Part shown: piece after piece, positions 38,124 to 49,065 of the stretch
How positions within the stretch are numbered: position 1 is the first letter of the stretch
Layout of the letters: each line of letters starts with the position of its first letter
Source of the DNA: Poronia punctata
Lineage: Eukaryota; Ascomycota; Sordariomycetes; Xylariales; Xylariaceae
Assembly (NCBI GenBank): GCA_022579005.1
Contig: MU401704.1
Location: 1 to 49,065 of the forward strand
Direction of reading: 5' to 3'
Length of the DNA: 49,065 nt
Position numbers and translations under genes: made by a program
Notes under the pieces: generated by a model
The model's input: only the letters and a program-made list of their open reading frames with translations
The model's database searches: none
Told to the model about the DNA's origin: nothing

Positions 38124-40849
38124 AAAAAGGAATTTGTTTTAAATTCGAAAATTTGCTGTTTTTTTATTAATTGCACCTAAAATTAAACAAGTAACATAAT
38201 AAAAACTAATACTTCTAAGCAGTAAAAGGTTACCTTTAGCGTACGCTATTAGTTAATTAGTAAAGGCCTTTAAATTTTACGTCTTTTTTAATTATGCTAA
38301 TAGTTAATTTTTAAAATAACCGACTTTAATTTTAGCTTATATAGTAGCTAGTTTTAATAATTTTAAAATACTTTATTAAAAATTAAATATTTATATTTAT
38401 TAAATATTTAAAGTTTTATTTTCTTTTACTTATAATACTAAATAAAATTTGTTTTTTATTATTATAAACAGTTATTGTTTTTATATAAATTTAAATAAAT
38501 TTCTTTTTATAGCTTATAACTATTTTTTTTAAATAAACTAAAGGTCTTAGCTTTATTAAATAAGCTTTATAAAATTAATATAATTTAATAAGTGCATTTT
38601 AAAAGTTTAAAGCTAAATACTAAGTATTATTAAAATTTTAACTTTTTTATAATACTTACTAAAATAGCTAACTATACTAAATTTAAAATAATAAAATTTA
38701 TTTAACTTTTTATTTCTTGTTTTTTTATAAGTTGTTAACTACTTTATTAAATAAATAAAAAGGTTTTTATTTTAAAAGTAAAGTATTTAAATATTTTTAT
38801 AAGCAGTTAGCGTAAAACTATTAATTGCTTTTTTATGCTAATAAAGAATTTAATTAAAATATATATCTTAGCCTTTTTTTAATAATATAATAATATTTTT
38901 AAGTTATAAAATAGTTAAGTTTATTACTAAAATAGTTAGTTTAAGTTTTAGTTTTTTTTAATAATATATATTAAATTTTTAACTATAAAATCTAAGTTAT
39001 AATAGTATTAATTAGCTTATATAATTATTTAATTTTATGCTTATTAAATAGCTTTTTATATAGCTTTTATATACTATTATATTTAAGTAGTAAAGTTTTA
39101 AGCTTACTACTTAGTTACTTGCTTTATTAAAGTTAAATTAGCAAGTTTTTTAGTTTTAAGTTTTTAATTAAAACTTATTTTTATTAGTTTACTTATAATT
39201 ACTTTTTTTAGTAAAAGTTTGCTTAAAAATTTATATAGCATTAATATTTAAACTGCATTTATTACTAATATTTTTTTAGCTTAATTATTTTAAAAGTAGC
39301 TTATATAAAAATATAAACATTGTTTAAAGTATTAGTTTATTATTTTAGCTTATTTAATTATTTATTTATAATTTATAGTAGTAAAGTTTAGCTTAATTTT
39401 ATAAATTTTAAACAATTTATTTATAAAATTAAAAATAAACTATAGTTTTTAATTACTAATAAAGCTTTTTAACTATTTAAAAAAACAGTATAGTTTTTAA
39501 TAAAGTATTTAAGCAGCGTTTTAAGCTATTATTATATTTTTATATAAAGTTGTTTAAAAAGTTTTAAATAAAGTGTTTATAACTATAAAAGCGTTATTAT
39601 ATTTTTATTTATTTTTAAAAAAACTTTTAACATTTATAACTAAATATTACTATAAATACTTAAATATTAGCAATAAAGTTAGTTTACTTAAAAAATTATT
39701 TTTTAAAACTTTTATAGCTTTATAAAAATAATTAGCTATATATTAATTAACGTTGCTATATAGTTTCTTTTACTAGTAACGCTAAGCAATTAATCTTTTT
39801 ATTTTTTTATATTTTAAGTAAGCAGTAGCTAGTTACATATATACTTTTTAAATTAGTTTAGCTTAAAAGTTAGCAACGTTTAAAATTACTAAATAGCTTT
39901 TATATAGTAATAATTTGCTTAGCATAAACTAATTTAATAAATTTAGCTTTTAAGCTTTGTTTTTTAAATTTTTTAAATTAAAATTTATTTTATTAGCTTA
40001 TATAACAAAGTTTATAAAAACAATACTAAATATATTTAATATTATTTAGTTTTTATTATATATATAATAAATTTAATTAGTATTTTAAATAGGCTTTATA
40101 TAATAAGTTTAAATAAAGCTATAATTTATTACTTATTTCTTTTTTTTTAAGTTTTTAAGTTTTTTTTTAAGTATAATAAAATGTTTATTAAAGTATTTTT
40201 AAACTTTAGTTTATAAGTAATAATAAAGTTATACTAAGAAATAAGCTTAGTTTATTTAGTTTAATAAAAATTAAGTATTTATTTAACTATAAAGTATTTT
40301 AGTATAAAGTAGTTTATTAGTATAGTAAATAGTTTATAATCTTGCAAGCTTATTAATTTAGCTTTTTAGTATAACAATGCTTTTATTATAGCTAATATTT
40401 TTTATTATAAATTTTATAATTAAGCTTTGCTTTATATAGCAACTTAAAATAAAAAATAATAAGTTTTTAATTATTAAATAAATAATCTTTTTATAAAAGG
40501 ACTTTAGCAGCTACTTTATTAAATATATTTATTTTTACTAAGGTTTTAGCTTTAAATAAAAAATAAAAAAAAATAAAAGCTTTAATTAGCGCTATTTAAA
40601 GTATATTAAATATATTTTAATACTTTTATGTTTATTTTTTTATTAATGCTATATTAATTAAATTATTTAATAGTTTAGCTACTTTTTTATAGTTTTAAAT
40701 AAATTGCTAATAAAAGTTATAAAATTTTAAAAACAAGCAAACTTTTTTTAAGTTAGCTTTTTTTTATTTATAAGTAAATTTTAATATTTTATAACTTTAA
40801 CTTTTTTTAGTTAACTTTAATACTTTTAGTACTTATAACAAATTTTAAA
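38124..40849 (-). other. Presumed RNase H/integrase region of the inner gypsy element
   Basis: Lies between RT and 3' LTR on the minus strand. It is heavily AT-rich with no readable motif; the assignment rests on gene order only. Confidence 0.4.
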
Positions 40850-40989
40850 AACTTAGTTTTTATTATATAAAATTTATATTTTTTAATATTAGCTTATAGT
40901 TTTGCTTTTTATAAATAATTAAATACTTAAAATATATAATATTAATATTTTAACTTATTATTTAAATAAATTAAAATATTATTAATATA
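40850..40989 (-). pseudogene. Gypsy reverse transcriptase remnant of the inner element
   Basis: The minus strand from 40989 reads YINNILIYLNNKLKY, then, with stops, a stretch resembling the gypsy pattern LQxAxLQADIxKCEFxV. Both YxDD aspartate codons (40978-40986 region) are AAT. The fit to Ty3/gypsy is better than to copia. Confidence 0.78.
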
Positions 40990-43900
40990 TGCTATATAAA
41001 ATATATTTAAATACTTATATAATATATTATTAATAAACCTTTAAAACGTTATTAGTTTATTAGTTAATTTAAAAAGTAAAACTTTAAATTTATAAGCGCT
41101 ATATTTAGTTTTAAAAGCAATTAGGTCTTTATTTTCTTTAGCTATTTAAATTTTATAAAAAGCTTAGCAAATATTTATTTTAGTATATATTTTAACTTAA
41201 GCTAACTAAGTTAAAGTTTTATTAATTACTAAAAAAGGTACTATTTTTTTTAAGTTATTATATTTAATTTATAATAGTTTATATATAATTAAAAAAAATT
41301 ATCTTTTTTTAAGCAAAAAAATTAAAAGCAGCTTATAGTACTATAGTTAGTTTAATAAAACCTTTTTATAAGTTGTTTTAAATATAGTTATAATAAGTTT
41401 TAGCTTTTTTTAAAGTTATTTTATATAATAAACTATATTTTAAAGTTTTTAGTTTTTTATTTATAATAATATAGTAGTTTACCTTTATTTGTTTTAATAG
41501 TATTTTATTTAATAACTCTTTACTAAACAGGTTTAAATATTTATAATATTAACTTAGTACTACTTTTTTTACTAAATTTTATAAATTTTGCTAATTAAAA
41601 AAAAGCATTTTTTTTTTTAATATTAAATAACCTAGTTAATTTTATATAAAAAAAATATAATATTTTATTTTGTTTTATTTAATAAACAATATAAAAGCTT
41701 TTATAGTAAAAGTAAATATTTAAAATAGTTAATGCTTATACTAGCTATAGCAATTATGTTTAAGCTAGTAAAGTTTATAAATATTACTAAAAACTAAATA
41801 TTTATATTTATTAAATATTTAGTTTTTTATACCTTTTTAAGTAAGTTTTAAAAAAAGTTTAAAGTTTTTTTTATTTAAAATTTATTTTATTAAGTTATAT
41901 TTTTACTATATTTAGTTTACGCTTAAATTTTTTTTTAAGCTTTAAAAAGTTTTAATATTATAACTAATTAGTTTAGTTTTATTTTTAGTAATTAGTTAGA
42001 TTTTCTTAGTTAAGTATATTATAACTTATAAATACGTTTTTAAAAAATAAAATAAACTTATTTTTTTATTTATAAGTTATTTAGCTATTATGCTATTATT
42101 TGTTTTTTTATTTATTAAATAGTTTTATTAATAAACGTTAGCTTAAGCTTTAAAGTATAAAAAAAGTTACTTGCTAAATTTATAGCAATTTTTAATAGTT
42201 AGTATACTAGCTTTTAATTATTTAAAAATAATAAACGTTGCTAACATAAATTAACTAAAATATTATACTACTAAAAAAACTTTTTTTTAATAATTATATT
42301 ATGCTTTATATTAACAATAAAAAATAATATATTTTATAAAACTTGTTTTTAAATTTTTAAATAAGCTTATAAAGCTTAGTTAATTAACTATACTTTTTTA
42401 ATTTTATATTTAGCTATTAAAGCAAGCTTAAAGTTTTTAATTTTTTTAGTTTATAAGTACTTTAACGTTTTAGCAACAAAACTTACATTTAATAAAAAAT
42501 ATAAGTTTGCTTTTATATTTATAAAAGCTTTAATATTTAATATATATTTATTATTTATTATAATATAGTTAACTATTAAAAAATCTTTTTTAAAAAAGTG
42601 TTTTAAAAAGTTAGATAAAATACTTTAATATATTTTTATTTTTAAAGCTAATACAATACTTTGCTTAAAATAAAAGTTTAGTTTTTTTTTAAGCTAATTT
42701 TTTTTTTTTTTTAGTGCTTTTATACTTATAGCCCTAGCAATAATTATACTAACTTAAGCAGCACTTAAACATTTAAATTTTGCTTTTTTAGCATAGTTAC
42801 TGCTTTAATAGCTTTATTTATAGCAAGTAAAGCATTGTTTTTTTATAATTAATAGCTTAGCTTGCTTAAAATTAGGTTTAGTATATATAAATATATTATG
42901 TTTTCTAGTTTTAAAACAAAAAATGCTATAATAACTACTTTTTATACTTTAATTGCTAAATTTTTTATTTTATTTTATAGTTTAAAGTATAATATTAAGT
43001 TATTTAAATTTAACTAGTGCTTTTTAAAAAACAATTTTTTTTTTTTAAATAAGTTAATTTCTTATTTATTAATAAAGTTTTTATACTACTAATAGTTAAA
43101 AATTTAAATATACTTATAATATTATATAAAAATAATAATTAAATTAATCTGTTTTAATAAACTAAAAACGTTTAAATAATTTAAAAGCTTATTATATATA
43201 TTATGCTTAAATTTAAATAAGAAAATTTAAGCTTAGCTAGCTTATTTAATAAACTAAATCTTAAAGTTGCTAAACTTGTTTTTATTAATTATTTTAAAAT
43301 TTTAATACTTAATTTAAGCTATTTTATATTTATTTAAGTTATAATATTATTAATATAAATAGTTTAACACTTTATTTAATATTTTTAAAATAAGTTCTTA
43401 TTTTTTTAAAAAAAGCTATTAATTTTTAGCTATAGTTTTACTTATTTAACTAGCAATATAAGTAATTTTATTACTATTATTAGTAAAGTAATTATAATTT
43501 TGTTTTAATTTTCTTTTTAATAGCATATACTAATACTTAAATTAAACTTTAAACTTTTTTTTAGCTTTATTATTAGTAAAAATAAAAAATAAGTTTATTT
43601 TTACTATTTATTTATTTTTTAATTTTTAAAATCTGTTAAATTTATAATTAGTTTTAAAAGTAAACTATTAAAACTAGCTTATTAATAAAGCTATAGCTAT
43701 TGCTATAATTTAGTTTTTTAAAGCTATATTAGTTTTTTTTTAAATTTTTATGCTTTTTTTACTATACTATACTAGTAATATATTCTTTTTTAAAATCTTA
43801 GTTTTAAAAAGCTTATTTAAGCTTAATAGCTTAAGCTTATATCGTTATTATATTTTTATTTAATATTATTACTATATTATATAGCTTTTTAATAATAAAT

Positions 43901-44437
43901 AGCGCAGCTTATAATATTAATAACTTATACTTAAATTTTTAAAATATAATTTTTAAATTTTTAGTTACTATTTTAATAACCTTTTATTTATTTATTAAGC
44001 TATAAAAGTTAAAATATACTTAAATACTATTTAAAGTTAAAGCTTTAAATAGTACTATAAAAGTTTTTTTTTTAATAAAATAAGTAGTATTAGTTTTTAC
44101 TTTTATTTATAGGTTTTAGTTTACCTATTTTTTATTAATTAAAAACTAAGCTTTATTAAATACCTTATTACTTATAACTTTTATAAAGTATTTAATAAAA
44201 GTAAAAGCTGCTTTTATTTTTTAAAAATTATTTTTTTTTACTTAGTTTATATTTTTTTATATAAAAGGTTATTAGTTTATAAGCAAAGTAAATAAAGTTT
44301 TTAAATACTTGCTATATTAGTCCCTTATATTTTTTATAAGTCTTAGGACTTTATACTTTAAAAATTGTTTAAATTAAACTAAACTTATTGCCTAGCTTTA
44401 AAAATATATAAATTTTGAAAAGCAAAAACTAGTAAAC
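40990..44437 (-). other. Presumed gag/protease region of the inner gypsy element
   Basis: Lies upstream of the RT on the minus strand. All frames are disrupted and nothing specific is recognised; the assignment rests on gene order. Confidence 0.4.
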
Positions 44438-44441
44438 GTAC

Positions 44442-44549
44442 TGTAGGAGAAGGAGCAGATCTGGCTATATTAGAGGGTTTGTTACAGTGGGATACTGTAT
44501 TCGCTCCAACGCTTCAACATACTATAATACACCTACCTAACCTAAAACA
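44442..44549 (+). repeat. Left (5') LTR of the miniature element
   Basis: 108 bp, TGTAGGAGAAGG .. CCTAAAACA. Partner at 45157-45264. Confidence 0.75.
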
Positions 44550-44551
44550 TA

Positions 44552-44583
44552 TGGTGAGAGCTGCAGGATTTAAACCTGCGCGG
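44552..44583 (+). other. Extended primer-binding site matching a serine-type tRNA 3' end
   Basis: Starts TGGTGAGAGCTGCAGG. The reverse complement folds as a tRNA 3' part: T-stem GCAGG/CCTGC with a 7-nt loop TTTAAAT (TTCAAAT after one C-to-T), then eight acceptor/discriminator bases AGCTCTCA and CCA. The CGCG next to the T-stem and the GCAGGTT..CCTGCAG pattern recall fungal tRNA-Ser. The CCA is not encoded in eukaryotic nuclear tRNA genes, so this is not an ordinary tRNA gene. Confidence 0.7.
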
Positions 44584-45156
44584 TTTCTTATCGCGGTACT
44601 TAATACATCACAATACCAAGGTTATTTATACATATTCAATATGTAATTCTAACGGTTATTTTGCTGGCGTGCATTGCCTTGCCGCCTTTGCTTTTGCTGT
44701 TCTTTTAGCCATATATAAAAATATACCTATACCTTTAGATTAAAAGTATAAGTACAAGCTATACTAATGTAATTCTGACATACTTACATACCTATACAGG
44801 ACTAGATCTCTTTACTAACAGCTTAAGTAGAGAAGACTAAAGAACTACATATATACACTACTCTTTTATTTTTTAAATTTATTATAAACAACGTTAAAAA
44901 CAGGTTTAATTTAATTAAAATTTAAAAAATTCTAGCATATAACTTTGTACTAAACTTAGTAGACAGTATTTAACGTATTTCCGAGCCGGCGTAAAGGAAA
45001 GGGCAGGTAGAGAAGACCTTATAAAGTGGTTATATTTAAAAGTATTTAAAAGAGATTTAGCAATAAGGTTAATTATAATAAATATAGGAATATTCTGGTA
45101 GATTGTGTATAGCTTTCGCCCTCGGCGGTGCTTGTTGCGAGGGAGGTTTGGCCGTG

Positions 45157-45264
45157 TGTTAGAGAAGGTATAGATCTGGCTATAATTAGGGTCCTTTACA
45201 GTAAAGGGACTATAAACCCTCCATTATCTTAATATACTATAATACACCTATTTAACCTACAACA
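45157..45264 (+). repeat. Right (3') LTR of the miniature element
   Basis: 108 bp, TGTTAGAGAAGG .. CCTACAACA. Followed by GTAC. Confidence 0.75.
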
Positions 45265-45398
45265 GTACTTTATTTAGCATAGTATTAAAAAAGGTCTAAA
45301 AACTAAATATTTATTATATTTAATTTAGTTAATCTTAATATATTAAGTAGTAAAATAGTTATAGTCTTTTTAAATAGTTAATATAATAACTTTTAAAT

Positions 45399-45716
45399 TA
45401 TAATATAGTTAAGCAAAAAAACTAGTATAAAAACTAATATTTACTTTATATTAACAATAAAATCTAAAAGTAAAAAACTAAAAACTAAAATATATAGTGT
45501 AGTATTGTTTATACTTATTTATATTTTTTTTATTTTAGTGCTTTACTATTGCCCTTGCTTAAAGTTTATTTATAGCTATTACCTTTTGCTATAAGCCCTT
45601 AATAAAAAGGTAGTAGGTACGATCCTATAGCTGTTAGGTTAACTAGTCTATTTTATGTCTATAGAATCTATAAGATTAATTAGATCAATAAATACAAGGA
45701 CCACCTTTTTATTACA
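45399..45716 (-). repeat. 5' LTR of the inner gypsy element
   Basis: 318 bp, TATAATATAG .. TTATTACA. It differs from 37793-38110 mainly by C/T and G/A changes. It is followed by the target copy CTAAG. Confidence 0.9.
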
Positions 45717-45721
45717 CTAAG

Positions 45722-46673
45722 TAGTTAATATGTTTAGTAACTTGTTTATTAAACTTTTTTTGCGTTTATTTATTTTGCTTTAGCTGCTTTTAACTAGCTT
45801 TATTATTTTTTTATTTTTAACCTCTTTAGCGCTTATTATATATAATTTAAATTAATTAAAGTTATAAAGCAGAAAATTTTATAAAAAGTTGCGCAAAAGC
45901 TTATATAGCAAATTTAGTAATATTAAAGTATTAACTTTATATTAAGTTTAAAACTTAAAACCTAATTTTTTATTATTACTAAAGTGTTCTAGTATAGCAA
46001 AGGTAATATTAGCACTCTTGTCTTTTTTGCTTATTATAAAAGTTATACTAAATTAACCTTTTTTAATTAACTTAAAAAAATAAACAAAAAATAAATATAA
46101 AATGCAAACAAGATATAAAAAGTAAAGCGTTTAATATAAATTTTAAAAAATAAGTATTTTGCACAATACTATTATAATAACAACAAGTTTAAAAAAACAA
46201 GTTGCTTATAATATATAAAGTATAGTTAAGCGTTTAATAAAATTAGGCCTTAACAAAAAGTAACTATAAACGTTAGCGTTATAAATAAATAGAATATAAA
46301 AACAATGCCTTTATTTACAACCTAAATACAGTAGTATTAAAATAAGTTAGCTATTTAAAAAGAATTTATATAAACTTAACTTATTTGCAAAGTCTTTGCT
46401 TAATATAAAAAAGCTTGCAAAAATGCACTTAAGTTGCTAATTAAAAAGATTTAAAAAATAACTCTAACTAGGTTCTAACCTAGTAATAATATAAGGAGTC
46501 TTAAAAAACAACCTTTTGCTTTATTACTTTAGTTAGGCTTTAGGGTTTAAAAAGGTACAAGTTAAGTTCTAAAGCTTTAAAAAAGAATAATTTCTTAATT
46601 TATACTTAGCTATTGCTACACAAAAAAAATATAACTAAATAATGGTTATATTAATCTAATTAACTTACTGCAC
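45722..46673 (-). other. 5' leader/gag-side part of the outer gypsy element
   Basis: Lies between the inner element and the 5' LTR of the outer one. AT-rich, no open frame. Some stretches (45960-46560) are less degraded. No motif recognised. Confidence 0.4.
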
Positions 46674-46877
46674 TATTTAATAAAAAAAACTATAAAGTAG
46701 TATAGTAAATTTTAGAAATTAATAATATAAAAAAAAGGAATTTAGCAAGGTTAGGTTAATTAGTTATTACTAACTAATTAACCCTAGTGCACTAGTCTTT
46801 ATTTAATCTAGCTATTTAATCTACAAGCTACAAGACCTTATCTTTTTAATAAGTTCTTTTATAATATGTTATATTAA
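46674..46877 (-). repeat. 5' LTR of the outer gypsy element, with a hairpin
   Basis: Partner of 30751-30955. The same hairpin is present with 13 paired bases (46754-46766 with 46771-46783). It is less mutated than the left copy at several C/G positions (for example CTAGTGCACTAG). Confidence 0.78.
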
Positions 46878-47149
46878 TATTATTATTAGTTAAACTAAGT
46901 TTTAATTATTTTATTATTAATACTTATATAAACATAAAACTTTTTTATTTATAAATATATTAATATAATATATTTATTGTTTTTAAAAATAATAAGTTTT
47001 AATAAAATTATAAATATTAACTTTTAAAAAGTTTTTATTTTATTTAGTAAATGTTGTTATATAAAATAAATACAATTAAATAAACACCTTTAATATTTAA
47101 TATTTAATAATTTTATATATAAATAAACAAATATAAATATATACTATAT
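46878..47149. other. AT-rich spacer
   Basis: Nothing recognisable between the outer gypsy LTR and repeat copy C. Confidence 0.4.
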
Positions 47150-48916
47150 TATAAAGGTTTAAGCAATAAAGTAGTTATAAGGTAATATTGCTAGCAATTT
47201 TAAAACCTAAGTATATTAAATAACTTTTATTTAGTTAGCTAAATAAGTAACTAAACTAGCTAAAAGGATTAAAAAAATATAACTAGCAAAGCTTTAGCTA
47301 TTAGCTAGCATAGCTTTAGTTAGTATATAGTTTATATATAAATAGCCTAACAAGTAGGTTTTCTAGCTAAGTGCTTTATTATATTGCTTTTCTTTTTAAA
47401 TTGCTAGTTTTTAGCAATTTTAATATTTATAGGTACTTTTACTAATTAGCCTACTTTTTAATGTTTTTAATTAAATTATTTTATTATATTTTATAAGCTA
47501 TTTTTTTATTAACTTATTAGCTTATATTTTAGCTTGTACGTTTTTTTTAATTTTATAACCTTACTTTTAATATTTGCTTTTTTTAGCATTACTATTTTAT
47601 TAAGCTTTTTACAAAGCAACTATTATTATATTACCTTTAAAGCTTTTTTATTTTAAGTTCATATACTAGCATCCTTTTAATGCTAAACTAAATTAGTTGT
47701 TTTTAAACTATAAACTTTTTAATTTTAATTATAATCTTGCTTAGCTAAATAGTAATAAGCTAAAAGTTATAATAATACTTAATAAAAAGCTTTATTAGCA
47801 CTATATCTTTAGTATATATTTAAATTTTTATATTTGCTATTTTTACTACTTTAATAATATTAATTATATGTTTTATAAGTATAACTATTATAATTATTAT
47901 ATTATATATTTACTATTTTTTTGCTTATTAGTTTTATTAAATATTAATTTATTTTTTAAATACTTTTTGCTTTGCTTAGTATAGCTTAAAATATTATATA
48001 GTATACTTTTTATTTTTATAATAAAACCTTTTTAGTTTAGCAAACCTATTAAGCTATTATTACTAAAGCTAAAAATAAAAACAATAATAATAATAAAAAA
48101 CGCTATTTTGCTAAAAAAAATACTTTTATAGCTATAAGTTAGCATATATTTTACTTGTTTAAAGTAAGCTTAGGTTTTTAGCATATAGTTGCTTTAAAAA
48201 AAAGCTAGTTATATTAGTTAAAAAAAAACGCTATATTGCTATTTAGTAAAAATTAGTTTTTATTTATTGCTTATTAACTATTACTATTGCTTTTTTTATA
48301 GTTTATACTTATATTACTTAGCTATTAGTATAGTTACTAATGCTTAGTAGTTTTATATTAATAAAAAAAAGCTTTTACTTAATAACTTTAATAATATTTT
48401 ATATAAAGCTTAGTATGCTATATTTTTTTTAAAATATTAAAATAGTTTTTTAAGCAACTTAAATGCTTGCTTATACTAATTTTATATGCTTATTTTAAAA
48501 GCTGCTAATAAAAAGCTAAACTTTAAAAAAGCTTATAAAAATAAAAATATAAAAGTATTTTTTAAAATTAATAAAGCTTATTTAAATATTTTTGCTTATA
48601 ATATAACTTTTATTACTATTACTAGCTTTATTTATAATACTTATTAAATTATACTACTTATTTTTAGCTATAGCTATTTTAATAATATAATATATTATTT
48701 ACTTTTTTAGCTACTTTTTAGCTTTTGTTTATTAATTTTTTACTTAATAATAATGCTTTTTATATTAACAGTTTAAGTACGCTTTAAATTATAATAAGTT
48801 TATTAAAATATAAGGTTTTAGTTTTTTTAATATTATAGCTTAGCTTAGCTTATTTAATAATAGCTTATTATTTTTTTATTAACTAAATTATATATTTTAT
48901 AACTTTAGTGCTTATA
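47150..48916 (-). mobile_element. Unidentified ~1.78-kb repeat element, copy C (inverted)
   Basis: Reverse complement of copies A and B over its whole length. For example, 47157-47340 mirrors 1541-1706, and 48785-48870 mirrors the start of copy A. The left end, TATAAAGGTTTAAG, and the right end, read in reverse as TATAAGCACTAAAGTTATAA, are the weak terminal inverted repeats proposed for this family. It is about 1767 bp. Being complete and single, it defines the unit that is tandem at the left of the window. The remaining 48917-49065 holds nothing recognisable. Confidence 0.6.
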
Positions 48917-49065
48917 TGCTAATATAATGACTTTATTTATTATTTTACTTAATATAAACTTTTTTAACTTTTTTTTTTATATTAGTTTAATAAATAGCTT
49001 ATATTTACTAAGTATTTAGCTAGCTTTTAAATATTATATTTTACTAGCTAGCTTTTTTATTTTAT

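Larger units (their letters stand above)
44442..45264 (+). mobile_element. Miniature non-coding LTR element (TRIM/SMART-like)
   Basis: Two direct repeats of exactly 108 bp (44442-44549 and 45157-45264) start TGT and end AACA. They share blocks AGATCTGGCTAT and ACTATAATACACCTA. Outside them GTAC occurs on both sides (44438-44441, 45265-45268), a likely target duplication. Two bases inside the left LTR is TGGTGAGAGCTGCAGG, a primer-binding site by position and by its TGG start. The purine-rich GCGAGGGAGG (45138-45147) precedes the right LTR. The 607-bp interior has no open frame, so the element must have moved with borrowed enzymes. Overall mutation is lighter than in the surrounding gypsy element, so it is the younger insertion. 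The LTRs differ by more than transitions, which tempers confidence. Confidence 0.75.
37793..45716 (-). mobile_element. RIP-degraded Ty3/gypsy-like element (inner), with perfect target duplication
   Basis: LTRs of exactly 318 bp (37793-38110 and 45399-45716) start TG/TA and end TTACA. They are flanked by identical 5-bp CTAAG (37788-37792 and 45717-45721). Orientation is minus: a purine tract (read on the minus strand GCAAGGGAGGGAT, 38111-38123) abuts the left LTR as a polypurine tract should abut a 3' LTR. RT motifs are on the minus strand at about 40850-40989, and the space below them suits integrase. Span is 7924 bp, or about 7.1 kb without the mini-LTR insertion at 44442-45264. Confidence 0.9.
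30751..46877 (-). mobile_element. RIP-degraded Ty3/gypsy-like element (outer), interrupted by a second gypsy element
   Basis: Direct repeats of about 205 bp at 30751-30955 and 46674-46877 bound it. Subtracting the nested element at 37788-45721 leaves about 8.2 kb, a normal gypsy length. The minus strand is the A-rich, lysine-rich strand. An RT fragment at about 33525-33662 fixes orientation, so the 5' LTR is on the right and the 5' part of the element is 45722-46673 plus 37787 downwards. Asn/Lys/Ser-rich low-complexity translation near 35830-35960 may belong to gag. Target duplication could not be recognised. Confidence 0.78.

Noticed and set aside
44552..44624. tRNA gene on the minus strand
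   Set aside because: Only the T-arm and acceptor 3' strand are tRNA-like. No matching 5' acceptor, D-arm or anticodon arm follows, and CCA is encoded. A primer-binding site next to an LTR explains it better.

Overview
The window looks like nuclear DNA of a filamentous ascomycete (Pezizomycotina type) carrying repeat-induced point mutation (RIP) or a very similar C-to-T process. About 45 of 49 kb is extremely AT-rich, dominated by TpA, and full of stop codons in every frame. It is built of dead transposable elements. A sharply bounded island of ordinary base composition (about 26455-30440) holds two apparently intact host genes with spliceosomal introns (GTATGT, GTAAGG, GTTAGT and GTAGGT donors; CTAAC or CTGAC branch sites).

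Left block (1-26454). Two head-to-tail copies of an unidentified element of about 1.78 kb come first (A: 1-1706, B: 1709-3327 continuing at 13379-13550). Copy B is split by a 10-kb Ty1/copia-like retrotransposon on the + strand (3328-13378). After a featureless AT-rich stretch, two copia-like elements lie head to tail on the minus strand (15369-20972 and 20975-26454). Their abutting LTRs are separated by only 2 bp. In all three copia copies the aspartate codons of reverse-transcriptase (RT) motifs A and C that I could read have become asparagine codons, as G-to-A change predicts.

Gene island. FMT1 (26929-28586, +, three exons) encodes mitochondrial methionyl-tRNA formyltransferase. Convergent to it is a STF2/TMA10-like small hydrophilic stress protein (29239-29912, -, three coding exons). 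Its inferred start codon is split by an intron (A|TG). FMT1 begins only 474 bp from the edge of a retrotransposon.

Right block (30440-49065). A Ty3/gypsy-like element on the minus strand (30751-46877) was entered by a second gypsy-like element, also minus (37793-45716, perfect 5-bp target duplication CTAAG, two 318-bp LTRs). That one was entered in its 5' leader by a miniature non-coding LTR element of 823 bp (44442-45264, two 108-bp LTRs, flanking GTAC). Just inside its left LTR is a primer-binding site whose match to a serine-type tRNA 3' end appears to extend to about 32 nt. An inverted third copy (C) of the 1.78-kb element closes the window (47150-48916).

The nesting gives a relative chronology: outer gypsy, then inner gypsy, then the mini-LTR element. 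The least mutated parts of the right block are the youngest insertion and the 3' LTR of the inner gypsy element. All calls come from reading by eye; no alignments or database searches were run.
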